A stretch of DNA of 64,000 nucleotides from Methylomicrobium lacus LW14 (GTDB lineage: Bacteria; Pseudomonadota; Gammaproteobacteria; Methylococcales; Methylomonadaceae): positions 2,583,501 through 2,647,500 of the forward strand of contig NZ_AZUN01000001.1 in assembly GCF_000527095.1 (NCBI RefSeq), given 5' to 3'. A program made the translations under genes and the position numbers. A model generated the notes under the pieces. It ran no database searches and was not told the origin of the DNA. It saw nothing but the letters and a program-made list of their open reading frames with translations. This document shows, piece by piece, positions 26,784-36,232 of the stretch (its first letter is position 1; every line of letters begins with the position of its first letter).

Positions 26784-29444
26784 TCACTCTTCTCCTGATT
26801 CCAATTCGCTGTCTGTATCGTCCGCATCCTGATCCGATGCAGTCTCTTGTTCGTTGCTGCCTTGTTCGCCGACGACTTCATCGACATCGACATCTTCATC
26901 GTCCTCTTCGCCGGCCAGGCCTTCGATCCGATCGACGCCGATCACCTTTTCCTTTTTATCCAGACGAATGATCGTGACGCCCTGCGTGTTGCGGCCGACG
27001 ACCGAGATGCCTTCGACCGGAGTGCGCACCAAAATGCCGCCGTCGGTGATCAGCATGATTTCATCCAGATCGTTGACCAGCACCGCACCCACCACGGCGC
27101 CGTTGCGCTCCGAGGTTTGAATAGCGATCACGCCCTGACCGCCGCGGTTATGGCAGGGGAATTCCTCGAGCCGGGTGCGCTTGCCGTAGCCGTTTTCGGT
27201 GATGTTCAAGACCGTGCCTTCGGTGCCGATGATCAACGAAATGACCTCTTGTTCTGCCGCCAGGCGCATGCCGCGCACGCCGGCCGCGTTGCGGCCCATC
27301 GGCCTGACGTCGGTTTCGTTGAAGCAGACCGCCTTGCCGTCGCTGCTGAACATTAAAACATTCTGGCTGCCGTCGGTGATCGCGACGCCGACCAAGCGAT
27401 CGCCTTCCTGCAAATCAACCGCGATCTTGCCGCCGGTACGCTGGCGTTCGAATTCGTTCAACGGCGTCTTCTTGACCGTGCCCAGCGAGGTCGCCATGAA
27501 AATATACTTATTTTCGCTGAACTCCTGAACCGGCAGCATCGCATTGATCTTTTCGCCCTGCTCCAGCGGCAGCAGATTCACGAACGGCTTGCCGCGCGAG
27601 GTGCGGCTGGCGATCGGCAATTGATACACCCTAAGCCAGTAGGCCTTGCCGAGCGATGAGAAACACAGAATCGTATCGTGGCTGTTGGCGACGATCAGTT
27701 TATCGACAAAATCTTCCTGCTTGGTCGCGATCGCCATTTTGCCGCGGCCGCCACGCCGCTGCGCCTTGTAGTCGGTGAGCGGCTGAGCCTTCACGTAACC
27801 CTCGTGCGACATCGTGACCACCATGTCTTCCTCGGTGATCAGATCCTCTTCGGACAAGTCCAGGCGGTCCTGAATGATTTCGGTGCGGCGTTCGTCGCTG
27901 TAATTGTTCAGAATCTCGACCAGCTCTTCACGCACGACTTCCATCAAGCGAATGTCGCTGCCCAGGATTTCCAGATAGCCGTCGATCAGCCTCAGCAATT
28001 CCCGGTATTCATCGACGATCTTGTCCTGTTCGAGTCCGGTCAGACGGTGCAGACGCAGTTCCAGAATCGCCTGCGCCTGAGCCTCGGAAAGACGGTACAT
28101 GCCGCCTACGATGCCGAACTCGGGCGGCAAGTCTTCCGGACGCGAACGGTCGGAATCGGCGCGATCGAGCAGGGATGCGACCAGCCCGGCATTCCAGGTT
28201 CTGGCCAACAAGCCGGCCTTCGCCTCCGCAGGACTCGCCGAGGTCTTGATCAGTTCGATCATCTCATCGATGTTCGCCAGCGCGATCGCGAGACCTTCCA
28301 AAATATGCGCCCGCTCTCTGGCCTTGCGCAGGTTGTAGACGGTCCGGCGCGTGACGATCTCGCGGCGGTGATCGATGAACGCGCTCAGAATCTCTTTCAG
28401 ATTCAGGCAGTGCGGACGGCCGTCGAGCAGCGCGACCATGTTGATCCCGAACACGGTCTGGAACTGGGTCTGCTTGTACAGATTGTTCAACACGACTTCG
28501 GGCATCTCGCCGCGGCGCAGCTCGATCACCAGGCGCATGCCGTCTTTGTCGGACTCGTCGCGAATAGCGGAAATGCCTTCGATCTTGCCTTCCTTGACCA
28601 GTTCGGCAATCTTGATCTGCAAATTCGCCTTGTTGACCTGATACGGCAGTTCGGTCGCTATGATCGCCTGGCGGCTGCTGTCGCCGATGTCTTCGAAATG
28701 GCAGCGCGCGCGCAGATAAATCTTGCCGCGGCCGGTCGTATAGGCGCTGTAAATGCCGGAGGCGCCGTTGATGATGCCGGCGGTCGGGAAATCCGGCCCC
28801 GGCAGGTGCTCTATCAGTTCGCGGATCGTGGTTTCGGGATTATCGATCAACGCCAGACAGGCGCCGATCACTTCGTTCAGATTATGCGGCGGAATATTGG
28901 TCGCCATGCCGACCGCGATGCCGGAAGAGCCGTTGATCAGCAAGGTCGGAATTCGGGTCGGCAGCACTCTCGGCTCGGACTCGGACTCGTCGTAGTTCGG
29001 AATGAAATCGACCGTTTCCTTGTCCAGATCGGCGAGCAATTCATGCGAAATCTTCGCCATCCGCACTTCGGTATAACGCATCGCGGCGGGGGAATCGCCA
29101 TCGACCGAGCCGAAGTTGCCCTGGCCGTCGATCAGCATGTAACGCATCGAAAACGGCTGCGCCATCCGCACGATCGTGTCATAGACCGCGGTGTCGCCGT
29201 GGGGGTGGTATTTACCGATCACGTCACCGACGACGCGCGCGGATTTTTTATAAGGCTTGTTCCAGTCATTGCCGAGCTCGCTCATCGCATACAGCACGCG
29301 GCGGTGCACCGGCTTCAGGCCGTCCCTGACATCCGGCAAGGCGCGCCCGACGATCACGCTCATCGCGTAATCGAGATAGGACTGCCGCATCTCGTCTTCA
29401 AGATTTACAGGAATGATTTCTTTCGCGTAGTTTGACATGGCCAC
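26784..29444 (-). CDS. gyrA: DNA gyrase subunit A
   Basis: 886 residues. The winged-helix cleavage domain contains the active-site tyrosine in AAMRYTEVRMAKI, and the quinolone-resistance region reads HPHGDTAVYDTIVRMAQPF. The Ser83-equivalent is Thr (GDTAVYD), a natural difference from E. coli. The C-terminal beta-pinwheel includes the GyrA box QRRGGRGK. The tail is long and acidic (many Asp/Glu after residue 850). With GyrB it introduces negative supercoils. Confidence 0.97.
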   Translation of the reverse strand: MAMSNYAKEIIPVNLEDEMRQSYLDYAMSVIVGRALPDVRDGLKPVHRRVLYAMSELGNDWNKPYKKSARVVGDVIGKYHPHGDTAVYDTIVRMAQPFSMRYMLIDGQGNFGSVDGDSPAAMRYTEVRMAKISHELLADLDKETVDFIPNYDESESEPRVLPTRIPTLLINGSSGIAVGMATNIPPHNLNEVIGACLALIDNPETTIRELIEHLPGPDFPTAGIINGASGIYSAYTTGRGKIYLRARCHFEDIGDSSRQAIIATELPYQVNKANLQIKIAELVKEGKIEGISAIRDESDKDGMRLVIELRRGEMPEVVLNNLYKQTQFQTVFGINMVALLDGRPHCLNLKEILSAFIDHRREIVTRRTVYNLRKARERAHILEGLAIALANIDEMIELIKTSASPAEAKAGLLARTWNAGLVASLLDRADSDRSRPEDLPPEFGIVGGMYRLSEAQAQAILELRLHRLTGLEQDKIVDEYRELLRLIDGYLEILGSDIRLMEVVREELVEILNNYSDERRTEIIQDRLDLSEEDLITEEDMVVTMSHEGYVKAQPLTDYKAQRRGGRGKMAIATKQEDFVDKLIVANSHDTILCFSSLGKAYWLRVYQLPIASRTSRGKPFVNLLPLEQGEKINAMLPVQEFSENKYIFMATSLGTVKKTPLNEFERQRTGGKIAVDLQEGDRLVGVAITDGSQNVLMFSSDGKAVCFNETDVRPMGRNAAGVRGMRLAAEQEVISLIIGTEGTVLNITENGYGKRTRLEEFPCHNRGGQGVIAIQTSERNGAVVGAVLVNDLDEIMLITDGGILVRTPVEGISVVGRNTQGVTIIRLDKKEKVIGVDRIEGLAGEEDDEDVDVDEVVGEQGSNEQETASDQDADDTDSELESGEE

Positions 29445-29643
29445 TTCATTCTAAGCAAAGCCGCCACGCTGTTTGCGCTGACCGGCCCTGCTGGTTCCTA
29501 CATTCCTTCCCAGACACGCCGGCGATGTGCTGCGGAAAGATCAGGTTGAATCGGTAATTAACCCGCGCATTGTAGCAAATTTCGCTTTGTTCGTCGAAGT
29601 TTGTAAGCGCCCAGGCGATGCAGGCCTAGCCATGTTATGAGGC

Positions 29644-29919
29644 TTATTGTTGCTTATACACATCGCTCCGCATATCTACTTTCAAAACCAGCACAGTCAT
29701 AATGTCGTCTTCGATATGGGCGATAACGCGATATTTCCCGATGCGGTATTTCCAAAAATCGCCAAGCTTTGATCCCGTCAAAGGGGCGCCCAAGCTGCGC
29801 GGGTTATCCGATTGCGCAAGCCGCTCAGTGAGAAACTTTAAAATTCTGCGGGCAACCGTTCTATCCAATTTCGCCAGTTCGCGCTCCGCGGCCGGGTCGA
29901 ACTCAATCTTCCAAACCAT
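29644..29919 (-). CDS. relE: RelE-family toxin
   Basis: 91 residues of the RelE/ParE fold: WKIEFDPAAERELAKLDRTV, then GDFWKYRIGKYRVIAHIED and VLVLKVDMRSDVY. RelE toxins cleave mRNA in the ribosomal A site; a ParE-type gyrase target is the alternative, but the WKYRIGKYRVIA signature favours RelE. The frame is intact. It overlaps the antitoxin gene by 17 bases. Confidence 0.88.
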   Translation of the reverse strand: MVWKIEFDPAAERELAKLDRTVARRILKFLTERLAQSDNPRSLGAPLTGSKLGDFWKYRIGKYRVIAHIEDDIMTVLVLKVDMRSDVYKQQ

Positions 29920-30127
29920 ATTGTTTCAGCACCTCTTCGAGCGGAATGGTTTGCGTTCGCCCGGCGCGAATTTCAGTCAAACGCTGTTCGGCCAGATAAA
30001 CGTCTTCCATATCGTCCAAGTGCTGCTCGATGGCTTGCCGTGCATAAAACGATTTGCTCCGTCCTGTCAGTTTTGCGAGTGAATCCAGACGTTTTTCCAG
30101 GTCCTCAGGCAGTCGTATCGCTAACAT
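29903..30127 (-). CDS. relB: RelB-family ribbon-helix-helix antitoxin
   Basis: 74 residues from MLAIRLPEDLEKRLDSLA; the start at 30127 has AGAGG about 9 bases upstream, better than the ATGs just before it. The N-terminal ribbon-helix-helix binds DNA, and the C-terminal part (RTQTIPLEEVLKQYGLED) should wrap the toxin. It is cotranscribed with and overlaps relE. The palindrome directly upstream is the expected autoregulation site. Confidence 0.88.
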   Translation of the reverse strand: MLAIRLPEDLEKRLDSLAKLTGRSKSFYARQAIEQHLDDMEDVYLAEQRLTEIRAGRTQTIPLEEVLKQYGLED

Positions 30128-30148
30128 GGGCATATCCTCTATCAATAC

Positions 30149-30168
30149 ATGTTATACAAGTATAACAT
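30149..30168. promoter_or_regulatory. relBE operator palindrome
   Basis: ATGTTATAC-AA-GTATAACAT, a perfect inverted repeat with 9-base arms and a 2-base centre, lies 22 bases before the relB start codon. TATAAC-like elements within it could serve as the -10 region. RelB-type ribbon-helix-helix dimers bind such palindromes, so autorepression is the natural reading. Confidence 0.75.
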
Positions 30169-30338
30169 TATCGCACTAATTGCAGCTGTGGCTATATCCC
30201 GCGCCGGCCATAGCATGAGTCTGGCCGCCGATGTATTCGCGTTTGAATTCGGATGCGAGTTCGGATTTCACGCCATTATAATATCGGTCGATGAAGTCAA
30301 GCCATCCGCCGCGCCGAGCAAATCATCGAGTTAGCCTC

Positions 30339-31019
30339 ATGTCAACGATTCAAATTATCGCCGATGACCGCGAAAGCCAATCCGGCGTCATCGAAGCGTT
30401 TAGAAGGCAAAACGGAACCGAGGTTTCGGTGCGTCGTCTGGCCGTGGGCGATTACCTACTAAACGAAAGACTGTTGTTCGAGCGAAAAACGCTACACGAT
30501 TTCGCCGTTTCCCTGAAGGACGGCCGATTATTCGAACAAGGTAATCGCCTCGCCGCATCGCCGCTTCATAAGGCCATCATCCTCGAAGGACGCCCGCATG
30601 ATCTGTCCGAGAGCGGCATGCGGCGCGAGGCCTTACAAGGAGCGATTATCAGTCTCACCCTTTTTCTCGGCATTCCCTTACTGCGTTCCGCCGACGCCGA
30701 AGAAAGCGCAAGACTGATGCTTTACGCTGCCCGCCAGTTCGACCAAATTGCCCGGCAGACGCCGCCCCGACTGCTCAAAGGCAAGCGCCCCAAAGGCAAA
30801 CGCAAAACCCAACTGCGGATACTCCAATCGCTCCCCGGAATAGGTCCGGACATCGCTTATAACCTATTGGAAGCATTCGGCAGCATTGAAGCCGTTCTCA
30901 CGGCCGACGAGCAAGCCTTGTTGGAGGTTGCCGGAATTGGTGCGAAACGGGCAAAATCGATTCGCTGGGCTGTCGGCGAACAATTGGCGAACTATTCCAC
31001 AATTAACCCGCCCGTATAA
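30339..31019 (+). CDS. ERCC4 (XPF/Mus81-type) nuclease with helix-hairpin-helix
   Basis: 226 residues from MSTIQIIADDRESQ. The ERCC4 nuclease core is clear: DDRE at 9-12, VGDYLL at 36-41, and the catalytic ERKTLHD (48-54) followed by DGRLFEQ. A basic linker (LLKGKRPKGKRKTQ) leads to two C-terminal helix-hairpin-helix motifs, LQSLPGIGPDIAYNLLEAFG and LEVAGIGAKRAKSI. This is the nuclease-(HhH)2 half of archaeal Hef/XPF, which cuts branched DNA such as flaps and forks. It has no helicase domain. ERCC4 nucleases are uncommon in bacteria; its partner and substrate are unknown. Confidence 0.88.
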   Translation: MSTIQIIADDRESQSGVIEAFRRQNGTEVSVRRLAVGDYLLNERLLFERKTLHDFAVSLKDGRLFEQGNRLAASPLHKAIILEGRPHDLSESGMRREALQGAIISLTLFLGIPLLRSADAEESARLMLYAARQFDQIARQTPPRLLKGKRPKGKRKTQLRILQSLPGIGPDIAYNLLEAFGSIEAVLTADEQALLEVAGIGAKRAKSIRWAVGEQLANYSTINPPV

Positions 31020-31039
31020 AGTCAACACTGTTTTTTTCT

Positions 31040-32380
31040 TTAATGAAGTTCGGTGTCCATATCCATGCGCTCGGTCAGTTCTCGCAGTTCCGGGGAAAAA
31101 TGCACCGGATAAACCGGCGCATTTTTCAATACCCGCAAACCGTCCGGCAAACGGCTTAATTGCTCTTTCGCATACGCCCTGCTCTGTTCAAGCGCCGGCA
31201 GCGGCTCGACCAGTTTGCCTTCCTGCATAATCGCCTTGAGCAACGGTTTCCCCTCGCAAGACGCATCGGCCAGCGTGATCGTATCGCCGGCCAACTTACC
31301 GTCAGCATCGAAGCGCCGATACACCTGTTTGGTTCCGGGCCAGGTCGCCTTGCCTTCGGAACGCTTGCGGCGCGGGATGCCTGCATATTCCTGCAGTTTG
31401 TAGGCGCAGTCCAGATACGGCGCATCCTCGGAGGTGTCGAGATGGGTGCCGATGCCGAAGCCGTCGATCGGCGCGCGTTCCAGGATCAATTGTTCAAGAC
31501 TGTATTCGTCGATATTGCCGCTGGCAAAAATGGTCGTTTCATCGAGACCGGCCGCATCGAGTATGGCGCGCACATGGCGCGCATGCGCGGCCAGATCGCC
31601 GCTGTCGAGCCGCACGCCCTTGATCGGAATGCCCAGGGCCGCCAGTTTCGGCGCGAGTTCGACGACTTTCTGCGCGCCGGCTTCGGTATCGTAGGTATCG
31701 ATCAGCAGCACCACATTGCCGGGATTGGCGAGAGCGAAATGCTCGAAAGCCTCGCTTTCGTTTTGATGCGCCTGGATAAAAGAATGCGCCATCGTGCCGA
31801 CCACCGGAATGCCGAAATGCCGGCCGCCGGCGACCGTCGCGGTGCCGCTGAAACCGGCCAGATAGGAGGCCCGGGCCGCCAACAGCCCGGCCTCGCCACC
31901 ATGCGCGCGGCGAAAACCGAATTCGACCAGCTTTTTATCCGGCGCGAGCAGCACCGAACGCGCCGCTTTCGAGGCGATCAGGGTCTGGAAATGCAGGATA
32001 TTGATCAGCCGGCTTTCGACGAATTGCGCTTCGGCGATCGGCGCGGTGATGCGCAGGATCGGCTCGTTCGGAAAAAACATGGTGCCTTCCGGCATCGCAT
32101 GCACGTCGCCGGTAAAACGAAATTGTTCGAGATGCCGCAAGAAATCCGTTTTGAAAAATCGCGTACTTTCTAGCCAGCCCAACTCGGCGGACGTAAATCG
32201 CAAATTTCGCAGATAATCGACCGCCTGTTCGAGCCCCGCCGCGACCAAAAATCCACGGCTGGCCGGAAGCCTCCGCACGAACAATTCGAATACGGCGGTG
32301 TCCTGCATGTGCTGCCGATAATAGCCTTGCAGCATCGTCAACTGGTAAAGATCGGTCAACAACGCGCCGCTTGCGATCAT
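31040..32380 (-). CDS. pncB: Nicotinate phosphoribosyltransferase
   Basis: 446 residues. LLTDLYQLTMLQGYYRQHM at the N terminus and FRRAHGGEAGLLAARASYLAG, GTMAHSFIQAH, VRLDSGDLAAHARHVR further on are signatures of the enzyme. It joins nicotinic acid to PRPP to give nicotinate mononucleotide in NAD salvage. The mid-chain His in MAHSF is the likely autophosphorylated residue. Its start overlaps the pncA stop by four bases, making a salvage operon. Confidence 0.94.
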   Translation of the reverse strand: MIASGALLTDLYQLTMLQGYYRQHMQDTAVFELFVRRLPASRGFLVAAGLEQAVDYLRNLRFTSAELGWLESTRFFKTDFLRHLEQFRFTGDVHAMPEGTMFFPNEPILRITAPIAEAQFVESRLINILHFQTLIASKAARSVLLAPDKKLVEFGFRRAHGGEAGLLAARASYLAGFSGTATVAGGRHFGIPVVGTMAHSFIQAHQNESEAFEHFALANPGNVVLLIDTYDTEAGAQKVVELAPKLAALGIPIKGVRLDSGDLAAHARHVRAILDAAGLDETTIFASGNIDEYSLEQLILERAPIDGFGIGTHLDTSEDAPYLDCAYKLQEYAGIPRRKRSEGKATWPGTKQVYRRFDADGKLAGDTITLADASCEGKPLLKAIMQEGKLVEPLPALEQSRAYAKEQLSRLPDGLRVLKNAPVYPVHFSPELRELTERMDMDTELH

Positions 32381-32961
32381 GAAATTTGGTCCGAGCTGAT
32401 CAATTGGGCGCCGTTTTGCCGCATCGTCTGCAAGGCCCTGTCGCCGTCATCGGGCTTCACATTGACCGCGCGCACAGCATCCTGCAATAAAAAAACCTGA
32501 TAGCCCAGTTTCAGTGCGTCGAGCACGGTGCGCAAGACGCAATAATCGGACGCCAAACCGGCGACGAAGAGCCGACTTATGCCGGCGCGTTCGAGTTTCG
32601 CCCGTAAATCCGGGACCTCGAAATCCGAGTACCCCTCGCTTTCACGCCGCACGCCTTTGGAAATCACTTGCACCGTCTTCGGTTGCAACAGACTCGCCGA
32701 AAATTCGGCGCCGAATGTCTCCGCGACGCAATGCGGCGGCCACGGCCCGCCCTGCCCGGCAAAAGACCAATGATCGACCGGATGCCAGTCGCGCGTCAGA
32801 AAGATAGGATGGCCGAGCGTGTTGAATTTCTCGATGCAGCGATTGATGGCAGGAATGATTTGCTCGCTTCCGGATACCGCAAGGCTGCCGCCGGGCAGGA
32901 AGTCGTTCTGAATATCGATGATCAGCAAGGCATCGCGGGTCTCGATAGCTTCTGATTTCAT
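32377..32961 (-). CDS. pncA: Nicotinamidase
   Basis: 194 residues, isochorismatase-like fold. The catalytic triad is visible as Asp in LLIIDIQNDFLPGGSL, Lys in VISKGVRRE and Cys in GLASDYCVLRTVLDA. The metal-binding residues lie in TRDWHPVDHWSF. It deamidates nicotinamide to nicotinate, which PncB then uses. The overlap with pncB indicates coupled translation. Confidence 0.94.
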   Translation of the reverse strand: MKSEAIETRDALLIIDIQNDFLPGGSLAVSGSEQIIPAINRCIEKFNTLGHPIFLTRDWHPVDHWSFAGQGGPWPPHCVAETFGAEFSASLLQPKTVQVISKGVRRESEGYSDFEVPDLRAKLERAGISRLFVAGLASDYCVLRTVLDALKLGYQVFLLQDAVRAVNVKPDDGDRALQTMRQNGAQLISSDQIS

Positions 32962-32987
32962 GATGCGAAAACCGTTGGAAATGTCAT

Positions 32988-33584
32988 CTACTCTTTAGAC
33001 TGCATTTCCTGCCGGAATTCATTCATATCGGCATTGTCCACGCGGTCATAGATTTCTTCGACCGTCAGCGTCAGTCCGATCGATTCGAACGTTACCGAAT
33101 CGCCCAGGAAATAATATTCGGACAGCCAATGTTTATGCCTGCGCAGCACTTGCACCGACACGAAGTCCGATTCAATCATCACATATTCCTGCACGGACGG
33201 CAGGTTGATATAGCGCAGCAGTTTTATGGTTGCATCGGTCTTGCGGGTCGACCGGGACAAGACTTCGACGATCAGCAGCGGATTTTCTGAATAGGTGTCG
33301 GCACCGCTCATCTTGCTGCAATCGACGACCACGTCCGGGTACACGTAATCCTTGCCGAGCCGGACCTTCATGTCGGCCATGAAAGGCGTACAGGGATTGC
33401 CTTCGAGGTGGTTGCCGAATTTCCGGAAGACATTGCCGGCAATGCAGTTATGGTTATACCCAGCGCCGGCCATCGCATAAACCTGGCCGTCGATGAATTC
33501 GTGCTTGATGTCGGAAGTCAGCTCGGATTTGAGATACTCTTCCTCGGTCAGATCAATTTCTTCGTGTACCTTCTGTAAGGCCAT
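32988..33584 (-). CDS. Uma2 family (DUF820) endonuclease-like protein
   Basis: 198 residues from MALQKVHEEIDLTEEEYLKS; the start at 33584 has AGGAG 8 bases upstream. Uma2 proteins have a PD-(D/E)XK fold. The matching blocks are HEFIDGQVYAMAGAG, then YVYPDVVVDCSKM with the catalytic Asp, and LLIVEVLSRSTRKTD with the Glu-x-Leu element. They are abundant in cyanobacteria and some proteobacteria and have no proven role. It sits between the pnc and nadC operons, probably as an insertion. Confidence 0.8.
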   Translation of the reverse strand: MALQKVHEEIDLTEEEYLKSELTSDIKHEFIDGQVYAMAGAGYNHNCIAGNVFRKFGNHLEGNPCTPFMADMKVRLGKDYVYPDVVVDCSKMSGADTYSENPLLIVEVLSRSTRKTDATIKLLRYINLPSVQEYVMIESDFVSVQVLRRHKHWLSEYYFLGDSVTFESIGLTLTVEEIYDRVDNADMNEFRQEMQSKE

Positions 33585-33688
33585 GACTCGATCTCCTGGG
33601 CTCGACTGAGTTGCGTCCGCCATTATAATCCTCCGGCTAACTCGAAAGAATACTGACGGGACGAACTTTAAACCGGCAGCGCGCTGTA

Positions 33689-34171
33689 TTATGTCTTATA
33701 AAACTCGCTGCTGCCGTCCAGGTCGCCGGTCTGGTTGTAAAGCAGCGGCTGCCCCGCATGCAGCATAGCGCCGGCCAGCACCTCGCAGACCGCGATCTGG
33801 TGATCGCCGGCCTCGGCATAATGACTGACCCGACAATCGAAATAGGCCAGACCGCAACTGAGTGCAGGCGCGCCGGTTACTCCGGTACGCCAGTCGAAAC
33901 CGGCCATCTTGTCCTTGACCGAGCGGCCGAAATGCTCCGCGACGGCATATTGATCCCGCCCCAGCACGTTGACCGTGCAAATGCCGCCGGCCTTGAGCAA
34001 TTGATAGGAATAATGCTCGGGATTGATGCTGACCGCCAACAGAAAAGGATCGAAGGAGACCTGCATCACCCAGGCGGCGGTGAAGGCGTTTTGACGCTCG
34101 CCGTCGCTGACGCCGATCACATAGACGCCGTGGCTGATCAGTTTTGCAAGCTGGTCGGGATTGTCGATCAT
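33689..34171 (-). CDS. Flavin reductase family protein
   Basis: 160 residues with an FMN-binding split-barrel fold. The N-terminal HGVYVIGVSDGERQNAFTAAW and VSFDPFLLAVSINPEHYSYQLL, then GICTVNVLG, are typical of flavin reductase-like proteins related to rubredoxin/flavoredoxin partners. It overlaps the nadC stop by four bases, so it is cotranscribed with it. It could be an FMN-dependent oxidoreductase; the substrate is unknown. Confidence 0.85.
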   Translation of the reverse strand: MIDNPDQLAKLISHGVYVIGVSDGERQNAFTAAWVMQVSFDPFLLAVSINPEHYSYQLLKAGGICTVNVLGRDQYAVAEHFGRSVKDKMAGFDWRTGVTGAPALSCGLAYFDCRVSHYAEAGDHQIAVCEVLAGAMLHAGQPLLYNQTGDLDGSSEFYKT

Positions 34172-34998
34172 CCGTGCGCCAGCTTGATCCGCATCGACAA
34201 ATCGACCGCCTTCACATGCTTGGTCAGCGCGCCGATCGAGATGAAATCGACGCCGGTTTCGGCGATCGTGCGAATGTTATCCAGGCCGATGTTGCCGGAG
34301 GCTTCGAGCTCGACCCGGCCGGCCGTGATGTTGACCGCGCTGCGCAGGTCGTCGAGGCTGAAATTATCCAGCATGATGCGGTCGGGTTTGGCCGCGAGCG
34401 CTTCCTGCAATTGCTCCAGGGTTTCGACCTCGACTTCGACCGGCACCGCGGTCAGCTCGCGCGCGATCCGGATCGCCGCGCTGATCGAGCCCGCCGTCAT
34501 GACATGGTTTTCCTTGATCAATACGCCGTCGTACAAGCCGATGCGGTGATTATGGCAGCCGCCGACCGCGACCGCGTATTTTTGCGCCTGCCTGAGCCCC
34601 GGGATCGTTTTACGGGTATCGAGCACCTTGCAGCCGGTTCCGGCCACCGCCTCGGCATAGCGCCGCGCAACGGTCGCGGTCGCCGACAAAGTTTGCAGTA
34701 GGTTCAGCGCGGTGCGTTCGCCGGTCAGCAGCGCGCGGGCCGGACCTCCGAGCCGGCATAAGGTGACGCCGGCATCGACCGCCTCGCCTTCCGCGCACAG
34801 CCAATCGATCCGGACGCGCGGGTCCAGTTCCTTGAAGACCGTATCGAACCAGGCCTGTCCGCACAGCACCATCGCCTCTCGGGTCAAAACCTCCGCTTCG
34901 GCGGTGACGGTCTCCGGAATGATCGCGGCGGTGATGTCGCCGGAGCCGATGTCTTCTTCGAGATAGGGTTTTATATCTAACGCTTTTAGTGATGTCAT
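34168..34998 (-). CDS. nadC: Nicotinate-nucleotide pyrophosphorylase (carboxylating)
   Basis: 276 residues, normal length. It converts quinolinate and PRPP to nicotinate mononucleotide in de novo NAD synthesis. Motifs: EDIGSGDITAAIIPE near the N terminus, ERTALNLLQTLSATAT, LDTRKTIPGLRQAQKYAV with the phosphate-binding Arg and Lys, and HNHRIGLYDGVLIKENH. It is near the pnc salvage genes but on a separate transcript. Confidence 0.95.
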   Translation of the reverse strand: MTSLKALDIKPYLEEDIGSGDITAAIIPETVTAEAEVLTREAMVLCGQAWFDTVFKELDPRVRIDWLCAEGEAVDAGVTLCRLGGPARALLTGERTALNLLQTLSATATVARRYAEAVAGTGCKVLDTRKTIPGLRQAQKYAVAVGGCHNHRIGLYDGVLIKENHVMTAGSISAAIRIARELTAVPVEVEVETLEQLQEALAAKPDRIMLDNFSLDDLRSAVNITAGRVELEASGNIGLDNIRTIAETGVDFISIGALTKHVKAVDLSMRIKLAHG

Positions 34999-35143
34999 TG
35001 AGAGCTTTTAGAATTTAGTGCATTCCCACGCCACGCACCAATACCATTAAGTTAAGGCCGCTTTCTCCTTCTCCCGGGGGGAGAAGGGACTGGCCATCTT
35101 TCACTTAATGGCAGTGGCGTCAAGCATAAGTAGGTTAAGGTGA

Positions 35144-36232
35144 TTATCTCGCACTGGAGGCACGCATCAAAGCCCCCGAACTCGCCACGCGCTGCTTGAT
35201 CGCCTGCGCCAGTTGATGCACGGCCATCGCATATTTGTTGCTGTTGTTATAGCGTTTGATCACCTTGAAATTGGGAAAGATGCGCCAGTATTCGTTGCCT
35301 TCGTAGGCGCTCAATTCGATTACGCCATCAGCATTTCGCTCGCCGTTGCTCGGCCTGGCGACCTGGCCATTATAATGCCAGCCGCTCTTCGAAAAATAAT
35401 GCGCGACGCTGCCGATCGCATCATGCGGATGCCAAAGATTGCGCTTTCCATCGTGATTGAAATCGATCGCCAGACGGCGGAAGCTGCTCGGCATGAATTG
35501 TCCGTAGCCCATCGCGCCGGCCCAGGAGCCTTCCGGTTCGCGCGGATCGAAATCTTCCTCGCGCGCCATCAGCAAGAAGCTTTCGAGTTCGGACATGAAA
35601 AATTGCGAACGCCGGTGGGTGTCGAACGACAGCGTCGTCAATGAATCGAAGATATTCGTTTTTCCGAAATTGCGGCCGAAATAGGTTTCGACGCCGATGA
35701 TCGCGACGATGTATTCCTGATCGACGCCGTATGAAGCGCTGGCCTTGCGCAACACGTCCGCATTCTCGAGCCAGAAGTTCGCCCCGTTTTCGATATGCTG
35801 CGCGGTCAGAAACTTGTTCCGATAGCGCGTCCAACTGCCGGGCTTGGAAGGCCCCTGCGAAGGTTCCGGGCTTTCCAGACGGATCACCGAATCGAGACGG
35901 TTGGCGCGGGAAAACAGCCCGTTCAGATAGCTTTCCGAAAACCCGTGCTTGCGCACCATATCTTGAATAAAGCCGCGCACGGCGGGGTAATTGGCGTAAG
36001 TGCCGGCAAGCCCCCCTGACGAATAGCCACGAGAGGGCGACGCCTGACTATGCCCCCCCGGATATTGCGCGACGGGCGGCTGCATGACGGGCCTCGAGGC
36101 CGGCGCTTGCGGCCTTTGGTAGCCGTATTGTTCGTACGGTCTTGGCCCCTCGCCGGCGCAACTGGCGAGCAGCGCGGACATTGCCGCAATAGGGAAATGC
36201 TTAAAAATTCGGGTAGTCAAGTTGAGCCTCAA
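35144..36232 (-). CDS. mltB: Lytic murein transglycosylase B (lipoprotein)
   Basis: 362 residues. The N terminus has a type II signal with lipobox LASC (cysteine at about 25), so it is an outer-membrane lipoprotein. A Pro/Gln-rich linker precedes the SLT_2 catalytic domain. The catalytic Glu is in AIIGVETYFGRNFGK; SWAGAMGYGQFMPSSFRRLAID and a late HDAIGSVAHYFSKSGW are family hallmarks. It cleaves glycan strands to 1,6-anhydro-muropeptides, the substrates later handled by AmpD, whose gene is divergent next door. Confidence 0.93.
   Translation of the reverse strand: MRLNLTTRIFKHFPIAAMSALLASCAGEGPRPYEQYGYQRPQAPASRPVMQPPVAQYPGGHSQASPSRGYSSGGLAGTYANYPAVRGFIQDMVRKHGFSESYLNGLFSRANRLDSVIRLESPEPSQGPSKPGSWTRYRNKFLTAQHIENGANFWLENADVLRKASASYGVDQEYIVAIIGVETYFGRNFGKTNIFDSLTTLSFDTHRRSQFFMSELESFLLMAREEDFDPREPEGSWAGAMGYGQFMPSSFRRLAIDFNHDGKRNLWHPHDAIGSVAHYFSKSGWHYNGQVARPSNGERNADGVIELSAYEGNEYWRIFPNFKVIKRYNNSNKYAMAVHQLAQAIKQRVASSGALMRASSAR

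Noticed and set aside
27678..29435. 585-codon open frame opposite gyrA
   Set aside because: Antisense to a firmly identified gyrA; its composition and lack of motifs mark it as a shadow.
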